Assembly (NCBI RefSeq): GCF_006716765.1
Contig: NZ_VFPO01000001.1
Coordinates: forward strand, 5,208,001-5,272,000
DNA from: Actinomadura hallensis
Lineage (GTDB): Bacteria > Actinomycetota > Actinomycetes > Streptosporangiales > Streptosporangiaceae
DNA length: 64,000 bases
Direction of reading: 5' to 3'
Shown here: positions 24,688 to 32,992 of the stretch, one piece after another
How the letters are laid out: the number at the start of each line of letters is the position of its first letter
Position numbering within the stretch: the stretch's first letter is position 1
Program-made: the position numbers and the translations under genes
The notes under the pieces: model-generated
The model's database searches: none
Told to the model about the DNA's origin: nothing
The model's input: the letters and a program-made list of their open reading frames with translations, nothing else

Positions 24688-25332
24688 ATGCGGACGAGCA
24701 GGGCGCGCCGGGCCGGCGGAGCGGACGGGACCGAGAACGGCGGCGGGCGCCAGTGGGCGCGCGCCGACGCGACCCGGCAGGCGCTGCTGGACGCGGCGCT
24801 GGAGGTCTTCGCCGACCGCGGCTACGCCGACGCGGGCATCGCCGAGATCGTCGAGCGGTCCGGGATCAGCGTCGGCAGCCTCTACCACCACTACGGCGGC
24901 AAGGCCGGGCTGTACGTCGCCCTGTGGGAGGACCTGAGCGCCGAGCAGGAGGCGGCCGCCGCGCAGGCCGTGGCCGCCGCCCGCAAGGAGGGCGAGTCCG
25001 ACCCGATCGCGCTGTTCATCGCCGGCGCCCGCGCCTACCTGCGGGTGTGCTGGGAGCGGCGGGACGCGGCGCGGCTGTTCCTCGGCGGCGAGGGCCCGTC
25101 CGGGTCGTCGCTGATGCGCCGCAGCCGCGCCCAGCACTGGATCGCGCAGAACACCAAGCTGCTGCGCGGCTCCTCCGGCGAGCCTCCGGGCCGCGCCGAG
25201 CAGGTGCTGAGCCTGGTGCTGACCACCGTCATAGGCGAGGCCGGACGGGAGATCGCCACCGCCGAGAACGAGGAGGAGGCGAGCGAGATCATCGAGGAGG
25301 TCTGCCGCATCCTCATCCGCCTGGCCCGCTGA
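24688..25332 (+). CDS. TetR-family transcriptional regulator
   Basis: 214 residues. After a Gly/Arg-rich N-terminus the TetR HTH covers about residues 28-75 (DATRQALLDAALEVFADRGY, EIVERSGISVGSLYHHYGGK). The ligand-binding part is helical and unassigned. ATG 24688 has TGGAGG directly upstream with a very short spacer; GTG alternatives are not evident. It stands between a lysozyme-like gene and a second TetR gene, each apparently transcribed separately, so its target is unclear. Confidence 0.87.
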   Translation: MRTSRARRAGGADGTENGGGRQWARADATRQALLDAALEVFADRGYADAGIAEIVERSGISVGSLYHHYGGKAGLYVALWEDLSAEQEAAAAQAVAAARKEGESDPIALFIAGARAYLRVCWERRDAARLFLGGEGPSGSSLMRRSRAQHWIAQNTKLLRGSSGEPPGRAEQVLSLVLTTVIGEAGREIATAENEEEASEIIEEVCRILIRLAR

Positions 25333-25524
25333 CCCCGTCCTTTCCCTTCACCGGCGCCCGTCCGTTTCTCCGGGTCGTCCCGCCGTTCAGGACGGGGCCG
25401 CAACGTGCCGTGGGCGGCCCGGGACGCGGTGATACGCGGGTGACGCTTTGGCTCACGCGGGACGCCGCGGACCGTTATCCTGACCATCGGGTTACCGGTT
25501 CCTGACGGAAAGTCGAAGGGGTCA

Positions 25525-26187
25525 ATGCCTACGTCCACCTGGTTCCGACTCAACGTCGCCAAGCGCGAGCGCGTGCTCGAGGTGGCGATGCGCGAGTTCG
25601 GAGAGCACGGGTACTCGACGGGCAGTCTGAACACCATCGCGCGCGAGGCCGGCATCGCCAAGGGCTCCCTCTTCCAGTACTTCAGCGACAAGCTGGAGTT
25701 CTTCGCCTTCGTCTGCGACGAGACGTCGCGGCGCATAAGGGAGGAGATGGAGCGCCGCATCGCGCGGATCGACTTCGACCAGCCCTTCGACGAGTGGCTC
25801 TTCGACGTCCTGTGCGACTGGACCGAGTACATGGCCGACCACCCGCTGGAGCGGGGCGTCACCGCCGCGACGAACTTCGAGCTCGACAACAGCGTCCGGT
25901 CCGTGGTCCGCGACACCGCCAACCAGCACTACCTGCAGGTCATACACCCGACGCTGCAGATGTGGAAGGCCGAGGGCGCGATCCGCGAGGACGCCGACCT
26001 CGACGTCCTCGCGACGCTGATCCTGACGATACTGCCGTTCCTCGCGCTGGCCCCCTACTACGACGGGCTCGACCCCATCCACAACCTGCGGGGCCGCACC
26101 CCGGCCGAGCAGCGCCCGGTGATCCGGCAGCTCATCGCGGGCTTCCGCCCCATGTTCGCGCCCGACAAGACCGAGACCGAGAAGTGA
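25525..26187 (+). CDS. TetR-family transcriptional regulator
   Basis: 220 residues. The HTH is at about 15-58 (RERVLEVAMREFGEHGYSTG, TIAREAGIAKGSLFQYFSDK), and the C-terminal domain has an unusually hydrophobic helix (VLATLILTILPFLALAPYYD), perhaps a lipophilic ligand pocket (inference). ATG 25525 follows GAAGGGG. The upstream 190 bases contain GGTTACC and GGTTCC elements but no clear promoter. The gene's stop codon opens a 17-base tandem repeat, and the next gene is convergent. Confidence 0.88.
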   Translation: MPTSTWFRLNVAKRERVLEVAMREFGEHGYSTGSLNTIAREAGIAKGSLFQYFSDKLEFFAFVCDETSRRIREEMERRIARIDFDQPFDEWLFDVLCDWTEYMADHPLERGVTAATNFELDNSVRSVVRDTANQHYLQVIHPTLQMWKAEGAIREDADLDVLATLILTILPFLALAPYYDGLDPIHNLRGRTPAEQRPVIRQLIAGFRPMFAPDKTETEK

Positions 26188-26284
26188 CCTCGCTCGACAG
26201 GTGACCCCGCCCGACAGGTGACCCGTCCCGACGGGTGACCCCGCTCGACAGGTGACCCGGCTCGGCGGGTGGTCCGGCCGAACG
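26185..26284 (+). repeat. 17-base tandem repeat starting at a stop codon
   Basis: Units of TGACCCCGCTCGACAGG type start at 26185 (the TetR gene's TGA), 26202, 26219, 26236 and 26253, with a degenerate sixth from 26270. Each unit carries GGTGACC at the junction, a near palindrome. Seventeen is not a multiple of three, so the TGA triplets occupy all three frames. The array fills most of the gap to the convergent gene. Confidence 0.92.
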
Positions 26285-26307
26285 GGCGGCCGCGGCCGGC
26301 GGGACGC

Positions 26308-27486
26308 TCAGAGGCGGGCCGCGCGGGCCGGCCTGACCGGCAGCCAGACGATCCGGACGGGCGTCCGCGCGGGCTGCGGCGGCAGCGCCCGCACCCGGGC
26401 CGCGGTGAGCCGCTTGCCGGCCAGCCGCAGCCGCCTGCGCTGCGCCCGCGCCACCGGCAGCGGGACGCGGACGACGGGCGCGCGGCGGGCCAGCCGCACC
26501 CGCAGGAGCAGCAGCCCCACCGACACCGTCAGCGCGGCGAGGAAGCCCGCCTGCAGCGACGACAGCAGCGCGACGGTGAGCTTCTCGTCCTCGATCGTGC
26601 GCAGCCCGGCGACGGGGACGACGGGCATCGGGCTCGTCGCGATCTGCGGTGACGCGACCGGGGGCAGCGCCACCTGCGGGCCCTTCATCCCGGCGAGCGG
26701 GTTGAAGGTGTCCGGGGTCAGCGGCGGGACGCCGGGCGGCAGGTTCGCCAGGCTCACCCCGGGCGGCGGGGCGCCGGACGCGTCGGTGATGATCAGCTTG
26801 TAGCTGCGGGACACACTGCCCGCCTTGGACGCCGAGACGGTGGCCCGCACCGTGACGAGCCCGGGCGCCGCGCCGGACGGGGCGCGCACGGTCGCGATGG
26901 CCGCGGCGCCGCCGGAGCCGACCGCGCCGAGGCTCTGCGTCCCCGGGGTCACCGACGCGCCGGACGCCGACATCCGCAGGACCGCGTTCTGCGCGGTCGC
27001 GTTCGCCGACGACACCCGGACCGTCGCGGTGACCGACCCGCCGGGCCGCATCGTGGCCGACGACACCGACAGCGCGAGGGACAGCACGGGCTGCCCGGGC
27101 TTCGCGGGGGTCCCCGGCGTGCCCGGCGTGCCCGGAGAGTCGCTCGGACTCGGGGTCGGCGACCCGGTGGGCGTCTGCGTGGGAGTCTCACTGGGCGTTG
27201 CTGTGGGGGTCTCCGTCGGCGTCTCAGTCGGAGTCGCGGTCGGAGTCTCGCTCGGTGTCTCCGTGGGAGTCTCGGTGGGCGTTGCCGTGGGGGTCTCCGT
27301 CGGCGTCTCAGTCGGAGTCTCGGTGGGCGTCTCGATCGGTGTCTCAGTCGGCGTGCCCGTGGCGGTCAGCGAGGGGGAAGGGCTCTCGTCGGCGCTCACC
27401 GGATGCGCGCCCGTCAGGACGACGAGCGCCACCGCGCCCAGAACCGCCACGACCGAACGCGCCGAACGTGCCGAACGTGAGCGCAC
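26308..27486 (-). CDS. Surface protein with Thr-Pro-Glu repeat stalk and C-terminal membrane anchor
   Basis: 392 residues from GTG 27486, 10 bases after a GGAGG; upstream in-frame starts would precede an evident signal peptide (VRSRSARSARSVVAVLGAVA ... HPVSA). Residues 45-109 are about 16 repeats of TPTE/TPTA. A beta-rich domain (135-235, LALSVSSATMRPGGSVTATV) follows, then a Pro-rich linker, a membrane helix (304-328) and a cytoplasmic tail rich in Arg. It should be anchored in the membrane with the repeat stalk outside. No catalytic motif. The stalk is encoded by a 12-base minisatellite that may vary in copy number. It is convergent with the TetR gene. Confidence 0.75.
   Translation of the reverse strand: MRSRSARSARSVVAVLGAVALVVLTGAHPVSADESPSPSLTATGTPTETPIETPTETPTETPTETPTATPTETPTETPSETPTATPTETPTETPTATPSETPTQTPTGSPTPSPSDSPGTPGTPGTPAKPGQPVLSLALSVSSATMRPGGSVTATVRVSSANATAQNAVLRMSASGASVTPGTQSLGAVGSGGAAAIATVRAPSGAAPGLVTVRATVSASKAGSVSRSYKLIITDASGAPPPGVSLANLPPGVPPLTPDTFNPLAGMKGPQVALPPVASPQIATSPMPVVPVAGLRTIEDEKLTVALLSSLQAGFLAALTVSVGLLLLRVRLARRAPVVRVPLPVARAQRRRLRLAGKRLTAARVRALPPQPARTPVRIVWLPVRPARAARL
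27160..27354 (-). repeat. 12-base coding minisatellite (TPTE/TPTA repeats)
   Basis: About 16 imperfect 12-base units encode Thr-Pro-(Thr/Ser/Ile)-(Glu/Ala/Gln) in the stalk of the surface protein. Units differ mainly at third codon positions. Copy-number variation would keep the reading frame. Confidence 0.9.
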
Positions 27487-27629
27487 CCTGCACGCACCTC
27501 CACCCGTGGCGAACGCCCCGACCCATTGCTCGGAATTGGATGGAAGCATGCAGAGAATGGGTGTTCAACCCCGTCCGCCAATGTCATTGCCGCATGCTCA
27601 AGAACGGACGGGGCGACATTCTCGCATTG

Positions 27630-28856
27630 TCAGCGAGTGAGCCTTTTCCGCTCGTCGCCGGCGTCCTCGCCGGACCGTTTCCGAAGCGCGGTCGTGCGCA
27701 GCACCACCTCGATCGCGAAACGCGACTCGGGGTCGTTCAGCCGGTCGCCGAGAACGCTTTCGAGCTGCCGCATCCGGTAGCGGACGGTCTGCGGGTGGAT
27801 GCTCAGCTCCTCGGCGAGCTCGGCGGCGGTGCCGCGGTTCACCAGCCAGGCGCGCAGCGTGTCCATGAGCCGGTCGCGCTGCCGGTCCGGGAACTGCGCC
27901 AGCTCGCTCAGGTGCAGCTGCGCGAGCCGGTCGACGAGGGCCTGGTCCGACAGCAGCAGCAGGGTGATGAGGTGGTCGTCGCATTCGGTCACGGGGCCGC
28001 CCGGGAGGATGCCCGTCTCCACGAGCCGCAGCGCGTGCCGCGCCCAGCGCAGCGAGTCGGCCAGTCCCCCGGCGGACGCGCGGGGACCGGCGACGAGCTG
28101 CCCCTCGGGCAGCACCCGCAGCAGCGACCGCCGCCGCTCCGGCGTCAGCCTGCCGGGCACCACCAGGAACGGCTCGGGCGCGGCGAGGTCGGCGAGCACG
28201 TCGTCGTCCAGCACCCCGCGCACGTACGGGGAGCCGGGCGGCGCGGCGACCACGGTCATCTCGTCCGGGATCGGCCATCTCGCCCGTGCCGCGACCTCGT
28301 CCAGGACGCGGCGGGACCCGCGCGGGCGCAGCAGCAGCTCCAGCAGCCGCCTGCGGTGGCCTCGGATCTCCTCGTCCGGCCGCGCCTCCAGGTAGCCCTG
28401 GAGCGCCAGCCCGGCCAGCTCGTCGATGTACGCGAACAGCGCGTCGGCGAGCTGCGCCATGACGTCGCTGGACAGGTGCCGGCGGGGGCCGACCTTCATG
28501 ATGCGGCGCCAGGCGACCTGCGCGCCGATGCGGAACGCGGCCTGGAGCGTGTCGAGCGTCCGGCCCTCCTGCGCCTCGAACCTGCCGAGCCTCCGGTACG
28601 TCTCGCGGTAGCGCTCCCGCGGCGCGCGGGGGTTCGCGACCTGCTCGACGAAGTCGGTGAGCGCCCGTTCGACGCCGATCCGGAGCGTCTCCACGTACGG
28701 CCCCTCCATGGGACGGCCGTACTCGGGGATCGACCTGCGCACCTCCTGGATGATCTCCTTGGAAAGACTCGGCAGCTCCGGCCGCATCATCACTGCGAGC
28801 CGCCGCGGCAGCCTCTGCTGCGGCCGCACGGCCTCCGGCGTGAGCGTCCGCGTCAT
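27630..28856 (-). CDS. PucR-family transcriptional regulator, paralogue 1
   Basis: 408 residues. A long N-terminal helical sensor part (IIQEVRRSIPEYGRPMEGPY, TLDTLQAAFRIGAQVAWRRI) is followed by a GGDEF-like middle region (PGSPYVRGVLDDDVLADLAA, SLRWARHALRLVETG) and the C-terminal PucR HTH (ELSIHPQTVRYRMRQLESVL, residues about 350-390). This is the form found next to mce loci in many actinomycetes. ATG 28856 is preceded by GGAGG at seven bases. It is in tandem with paralogue 2, but the 253-base gap suggests separate promoters. The other two copies are at 29110 and 49113. Confidence 0.9.
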   Translation of the reverse strand: MTRTLTPEAVRPQQRLPRRLAVMMRPELPSLSKEIIQEVRRSIPEYGRPMEGPYVETLRIGVERALTDFVEQVANPRAPRERYRETYRRLGRFEAQEGRTLDTLQAAFRIGAQVAWRRIMKVGPRRHLSSDVMAQLADALFAYIDELAGLALQGYLEARPDEEIRGHRRRLLELLLRPRGSRRVLDEVAARARWPIPDEMTVVAAPPGSPYVRGVLDDDVLADLAAPEPFLVVPGRLTPERRRSLLRVLPEGQLVAGPRASAGGLADSLRWARHALRLVETGILPGGPVTECDDHLITLLLLSDQALVDRLAQLHLSELAQFPDRQRDRLMDTLRAWLVNRGTAAELAEELSIHPQTVRYRMRQLESVLGDRLNDPESRFAIEVVLRTTALRKRSGEDAGDERKRLTR

Positions 28857-29109
28857 CGAGACACCTCCGAGAGCGCCGCCGTCACGGGCCGTGGCGTGGT
28901 TCCGGGCAGGGGGGACCCGGCGTCCCGGACGGCAGGCTTCGCTACGGACATGCCAAGGACGCACCGAGCGGGGGACCCCTGTGCGCCCCCGGCAGACTGT
29001 GAACTGAGACACGCCGACCGTAGATCTTGGTCTCGGCGGTCAGAAGTCAAGAAAGGTTAAAATCACTCTGCGCCGTCCGCGCGGACACGCACGGTACGGC
29101 CGGTTCGGT
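28857..29109. other. Intergenic region between PucR paralogues 1 and 2
   Basis: Mostly GC-rich; AT-richer at about 29010-29070, where GACCAAGATCTACGG on the minus strand and a run AAGTCAAGAAAGGTTAAAATC are found. A promoter for paralogue 1 is expected here. I could not assign clear hexamers. Confidence 0.35.
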
Positions 29110-30312
29110 TCACCGCATCGACGGCCTCCGCTCCTGCCGCAGGCGGCGCGCGCGGAGCACGGCGTCCAGGGCGAACCGCGACGCCGGATCGGCCAGTTGC
29201 TCGTCAAACGTCTCGCTGAGGCGCCGCATCCGGTACCGCACCGTCTGCGGATGGACGCGCAGCCGCCGCGCCGTCTCGACCGCGTTTCCCTGTGCTTCGA
29301 GCCAGGCACCGAGGGTTTCGGTCATCCGTGATCGCTGCGTTCGGCTCATCCCCGACAGGGCCGCCAATCGGCGTCGCGAGAGCTGGTCGAGCAGCGCCTC
29401 GTCCGACAGGAGCCACAGCGTCAGCAGGTGCCGCTCGCACAGCGTCGGCCCGGCGTCCTCCAGGACGCCGGCCTCGACGAGCGCCAGTGCCCGCCGCGCC
29501 CACCGCAGCGAGTCGGCCGCCTCCGCCAGCGGCACGGTCAGCCCCACCGCGGACCGGCGTTCGGGCAGCGCCTCGACCAGCATCTCCCGGCGCTCCGGGC
29601 CGAACGGCCCCGGCACCAGCAGGTGGGGTTCGGTGTCGCCGAGGTCGGCGAGCACGTCCGCGTCCAGCGCGGCCCGGACGCACCGGGTCCGGGCGGGCAG
29701 CGCGATCATCGTCACCTCGTCCGGCACCGTCCAGCCCACGCTCTTCGCCGTCTCGGCCAGCGCGTCGGCGGGCGCCCCGGGCCGCAGCACGAGGCGCAGC
29801 AGCCTCCGGTGCGCCCCGGCCAGCTCGTCCGCCGACTGCGACCGCGCCTCCAGGTACCCCTGGACGGTCAGGGAGGCCAGCTCGTCGATGTAGGAGAACA
29901 GCGCGTCGGCGAGCTGCGTCATCACCGCCGACGGCAGCCGCCGCCTGCTCGCGACGTCCGCGACACGCCGCCACGCGACCTGGACCCCGACCCGGTACGC
30001 GGCCTGCAGCACGTCCAGGCTGCGCCCCTCGTACGCCGCGCTGCGACCCAGCTCCCGGCACAGCTCGTCGCGGCGCTCGTGGGTGTCGGCCACCCCGGTC
30101 ACCTGGTCGACGAACGCGGCCATGACCTGTTCCACGCCGACCTGGATCGTCCGCTGCGGCACCGGCGGAGGCTTCCGCGGATCCGCCGGGACGGACCGCT
30201 TGACCTCACTGACGATCTCCTCGGCGAGCGACGGCAGTTCCGCGCTCAGAATGGCGATCACCTTCGTCGGGATCGGGCCCGGACGCCCTCGCCCGGCGAG
30301 GGTTTCCGTCAT
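29110..30312 (-). CDS. PucR-family transcriptional regulator, paralogue 2
   Basis: 400 residues with the same architecture as paralogue 1: sensor (EEIVSEVKRSVP, SLDVLQAAYRVGVQVAWRRV), middle region (ALDADVLADLGDTEPHLLVP, SLRWARRALALVEAG) and C-terminal HTH (RLRVHPQTVRYRMRRLSETF). ATG 30312 has AAGGAGG six bases upstream. Ligand and target genes are unknown; the position beside the secreted proteins and mce locus 2 suggests control of those units. Confidence 0.9.
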   Translation of the reverse strand: MTETLAGRGRPGPIPTKVIAILSAELPSLAEEIVSEVKRSVPADPRKPPPVPQRTIQVGVEQVMAAFVDQVTGVADTHERRDELCRELGRSAAYEGRSLDVLQAAYRVGVQVAWRRVADVASRRRLPSAVMTQLADALFSYIDELASLTVQGYLEARSQSADELAGAHRRLLRLVLRPGAPADALAETAKSVGWTVPDEVTMIALPARTRCVRAALDADVLADLGDTEPHLLVPGPFGPERREMLVEALPERRSAVGLTVPLAEAADSLRWARRALALVEAGVLEDAGPTLCERHLLTLWLLSDEALLDQLSRRRLAALSGMSRTQRSRMTETLGAWLEAQGNAVETARRLRVHPQTVRYRMRRLSETFDEQLADPASRFALDAVLRARRLRQERRPSMR

Positions 30313-30549
30313 CGTCGGCCTCCTTCGCGCCGCAGAGGAACGATGCAACGAAACTAACTCAACGGCGCACGCAGCGCACCATTCCCGAAAACCTTTCACA
30401 CTCCGTACAGGTGTTTCCGCCTAGGTAATTGCCTGCTTATGAACGCCCATTACGTCCCGCGCACCGCACCGACGCTCACCGAATGAGCGAATGGCGTTCG
30501 ATATTGGTCACCGGGTGATGATTCCGTGCGGCTCCCCCCGGCCGAATCG
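30313..30549. other. Intergenic region upstream of PucR paralogue 2
   Basis: An AT-richer stretch (about 30340-30530) with TTGGTCACCGG at 30504-30514, a relative of the motif upstream of mce locus 2. It also contains CCTAGGTAATTGCCTGCTTA (30419-30438). No clear promoter hexamers found. Confidence 0.4.
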
Positions 30550-31314
30550 TTATCCCGGCCGGGCCGCGCGGCGCCCGAGCGCGGCGAACGCGGCCGCCCC
30601 CGCCAGGAGCAGGGCGGCGTACAGCCCGAGGTGGCCGGGCTCGCGGAACAGCTCCGCACCGGGGGCGCGCCGCCCCGACCCCTGCCAGTGCGCGAGGAGC
30701 CCGCAGCCCGTGAGGAGTCGGCCTTCGCGGCGAACAGGTCCGTCGACTCCAGCGACCGGTGACCGTTCAGGCGGGCACGAGGCGGTCGGCGGCGCGTTCC
30801 GCGCGCCGGCCTCAGCCCTCGTCCCGATCATCGTTCCGTTCGGCGAGTCGTTGGAATTCCTGCGGACCTCCCAGGCAGTCGCCGCGATGTCCACGATGCC
30901 GGGGGCCGGGCGGGTGGGCCGTCGGGCGATGGAAGTGTCAGGTGCGTGAAGCGCGACCGCCTGGGCCAGTTTCGCCGTGTCCAGTCGCCAGCCTTGGATC
31001 CGCCGCTCCACCAGTGACGGTTCGGCGATCAGCCGGGAGAACCAGGGCCACGGGGCTCCCTCGTTGAACTCACGCTCCAGTTCGGTGGGCGGCGGCAGCT
31101 CCGGCGGCCTCGGCAGGCGTTTCATCCGTTCGGTGACGCCCGCGGCGTTGAGCTCGACCCCCACATAGTGGTGGCGTGCCCTCTGGTTGCCGCCACGCAC
31201 GATCCGGTCGAAGGTCACGACGCAGTCGATCCGCGACCAGGGGATCAACTCCGGTAGCGCGCCTTGTCCGGTCGGGCCGAAGTAGACGCCGCGGGCGTCC
31301 ACCGCGAACGACAC
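30550..31314 (-). CDS. Hypothetical protein, possibly a degraded or fused gene
   Basis: 254 residues. The first about 135 (SFAVDARGVYFGPTGQ, LPELIPWSRIDCVVTFDRI, ERRIQGWRLDTAKLAQAVAL) look like a real soluble domain with a PH-like beta pattern. The following about 85 residues are low-complexity and unlike a folded protein (NSNDSPNGTMIGTRAEAGAR), and the end is one hydrophobic helix (GHLGLYAALLLAGAAAFAAL) with a basic tail. A frameshifted or fused remnant of a membrane protein at the 3' end would explain this. GTG 31314 lies 15 bases after the stop of the small membrane gene upstream, so the two are probably co-transcribed. Confidence 0.5.
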   Translation of the reverse strand: MSFAVDARGVYFGPTGQGALPELIPWSRIDCVVTFDRIVRGGNQRARHHYVGVELNAAGVTERMKRLPRPPELPPPTELEREFNEGAPWPWFSRLIAEPSLVERRIQGWRLDTAKLAQAVALHAPDTSIARRPTRPAPGIVDIAATAWEVRRNSNDSPNGTMIGTRAEAGARNAPPTASCPPERSPVAGVDGPVRREGRLLTGCGLLAHWQGSGRRAPGAELFREPGHLGLYAALLLAGAAAFAALGRRAARPG

Positions 31315-31329
31315 TTCCCCGCGGCGTAC

Positions 31330-31542
31330 CTAACGCGTGACGAGGGCGGCCACGAACCCGGTCACCGCGCAGAACGCCGTCAGGGAGAAGGCGACGGCGA
31401 GGCCGGGGTTCCGAATGGCCTGGTACAGCAGGAACATGTCCACGACACCCAGGGCCACAAGAATCGGCAGATTGCCGCGCCGGCTCTGCCGCGCGACATA
31501 GGCGTCCTCGGAGAACTCGTCTGCGGTGTCGTCCTGCCGCAT
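31330..31542 (-). CDS. Small two-helix membrane protein
   Basis: 70 residues. An acidic N-terminus (MRQDDTADEFSEDAYVARQS) is followed by two membrane helices (LPILVALGVVDMFLLYQAI and LAVAFSLTAFCAVTGFVAAL). It ends 15 bases before the hypothetical gene downstream. No known motif; function unknown. The frame and hydrophobic pattern make it likely to be real. Confidence 0.55.
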   Translation of the reverse strand: MRQDDTADEFSEDAYVARQSRRGNLPILVALGVVDMFLLYQAIRNPGLAVAFSLTAFCAVTGFVAALVTR

Positions 31543-31664
31543 GAGCAGCCCTCCTCTGGGCCGTAACGGTGGCGGCCGCCGGGCCGGTGCGGGCCCGTCG
31601 AGCGGTGTCGGCCGGGCCGGTCACGGCCGCGTACCGGGCGGACGGTCCGGGCCGGCCGGGGCGG

Positions 31665-31730
31665 CGGACCCACGGTGCAGAGGCCGTGCCCGCGGTCGGC
31701 GCCGCGGGCACGGCCTCTGCACCGGGTCCG
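31665..31730 (-). terminator. Very strong hairpin after the secreted-protein gene
   Basis: A perfect 22-base inverted repeat (31674-31695 with 31702-31723, six-base loop TCGGCG) is extended by a further seven pairs, CGGACCC (31665-31671) with GGGTCCG (31724-31730), across a two-base bulge. It begins four bases after the stop of the secreted-protein gene. Almost certainly its terminator; a T-tract is lacking, as usual here. Confidence 0.85.
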
Positions 31731-31734
31731 GAAC

Positions 31735-32535
31735 TCAGAGCGCGGAGTAGCTCTTCTCGACGATGTACTCGTTCTGGATCACGGTGTTCTTCCCGGCCGG
31801 CGACGGGAACCCGCCGACCTGGTTGATCAGCCAGTTGGCGGCGCCGAAGTTGAACACGCAGCCGGTGGCCCCGGGCACCGCGAACGAGTTGTCGACGTGC
31901 TTGGCGTACCGCACCTCCGGCGGCGGCTCGGACCGCACGATCGACGCCGGCTCCCCGCTGATGGGCTGGTTCGGCGCCGGCGGGTCGGTGGTGCCCGTGG
32001 TGAGGTCCAGCATGATCGGGTTGCTGTTGGAGCCGACCGTGCACTTGTTCCCGAGGAACGGGTTGATGATCTTGACCTTGAGCCCGATCCTGATCCGGAA
32101 GTCCTCGCTCGTCGGCAGCTCGAAGAAGCCGGCGTACTCGGGCTGGGCGTACACGGCCGTCAGCAGCGGGTCCCCGAACAGTCCCGGCTGGATGAGCATC
32201 TTCTCCGCGCGGATCTTCCCGAAGACCGTGTCGAACTCGAAGGTGTCGAGGTTGAGGGTCTGCGCGAACGTGATCCGCATCGGCTTCTCGATCTCCTGGT
32301 CGAATCCGCCGATCTGGAACTTGCCGCTGGTGATCACGGCCACGAAGCAGCGGGAGAAGAGGGGGTCCGCGCCCTCGGGAAGGGGCGGGCAGTCGGAGAA
32401 GTCGAAGGTGTCCGGGATCGGGTCGTCGGGTGCGGCGTGGGCCGCGGTTCCCATGGAGAAGGTCAGCGCCGCCGCGGCGAGCGCGGCGGGAAGCGCGAGT
32501 CTGGCACGGCGCCTCGAGAAACGGGGGAATTTCAC
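31735..32535 (-). CDS. Secreted protein with NPFLGNKC motif, function unknown
   Basis: 266 residues. A twin-arginine-free, basic signal peptide (MKFPRFSRRRARLALP ... GTAAHA, cleavage about residue 34) leads to a beta-rich mature protein with KVKIINPFLGNKCTVGSNSN and LTTGTTDPPAPNQPISG. I recall these blocks from uncharacterised secreted actinobacterial proteins but know no function. Three cysteines (CPP, FSRCF, GCVFNF) plus the NKC cysteine could make disulfides. It has its own promoter (TTGAAC-N17-TACTAT) and terminator. The gene lies in a cluster with two further secreted proteins. Confidence 0.75.
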   Translation of the reverse strand: MKFPRFSRRRARLALPAALAAAALTFSMGTAAHAAPDDPIPDTFDFSDCPPLPEGADPLFSRCFVAVITSGKFQIGGFDQEIEKPMRITFAQTLNLDTFEFDTVFGKIRAEKMLIQPGLFGDPLLTAVYAQPEYAGFFELPTSEDFRIRIGLKVKIINPFLGNKCTVGSNSNPIMLDLTTGTTDPPAPNQPISGEPASIVRSEPPPEVRYAKHVDNSFAVPGATGCVFNFGAANWLINQVGGFPSPAGKNTVIQNEYIVEKSYSAL

Positions 32536-32659
32536 GGACGGTCCTTTCGTCGTACCGAGCGGAAACGGGACCAGGACGCCGGACGACCGGGTTCAATCGC
32601 AAGGGACTCGAGACTTCCGACGCCGACCCGCCACGGGAACACCCTTGATTCCCAACCGG

Positions 32660-32688
32660 ATAGTAAAACCGGGTCATTGGCGGTTCAA
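32660..32688 (-). promoter_or_regulatory. Promoter of the secreted-protein gene at 31735
   Basis: TTGAAC (32688-32683) and TACTAT (32665-32660) on the minus strand, 17 bases apart, are close to the housekeeping consensus in an AT-rich island. The transcript would start at about 32653 with a leader of about 118 bases. Confidence 0.65.
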
Positions 32689-32860
32689 TACGCGAGACCA
32701 AGCCAATTTGAGAATCTTTTCATTCTTGTTAGCGGCTGCCATAATGGGCAACTCGGAGGCTGGCGATATTGTCATCTTCCGCATGCCCCACGCGACGGCG
32801 CCGCTCCCCATCGCCCGTCTTTGCACAACCCGTATCCGGGAGGCGGGTCCGCCAATGCCA

Positions 32861-32897
32861 CGCTCGCCGTGGAGCCTGGAGAGGCCCACGGCGAGCG
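32861..32897 (-). terminator. Hairpin downstream of the large secreted-protein gene
   Basis: A 12-base stem (32861-32872 with 32886-32897, CGCTCGCCGTGG and its complement) and 13-base loop lie about 95 bases after the stop of the large secreted-protein gene. Probable terminator. Confidence 0.55.
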
Positions 32898-32992
32898 GGC
32901 CGGGCCCTACCCGCTGGGGTGGTGCAGACAGGCGCGGCCCGGTCCTTGGGGCCCACGGCACAGAGCCAGTCCGTGCGGGGCCGAACCGCTGA

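Larger units (their letters stand above)
32536..32992. other. Intergenic region between two secreted-protein genes
   Basis: 457 bases. On the side near 32535 it has the gene's promoter at 32660-32688 and, upstream of it, CTTGTTAGCGGCT at 32725-32737, a relative of the shared motif. Between 32690 and 32770 it is clearly AT-rich. Near the other gene's stop is the hairpin 32861-32897. No coding frame looks real. Confidence 0.5.
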
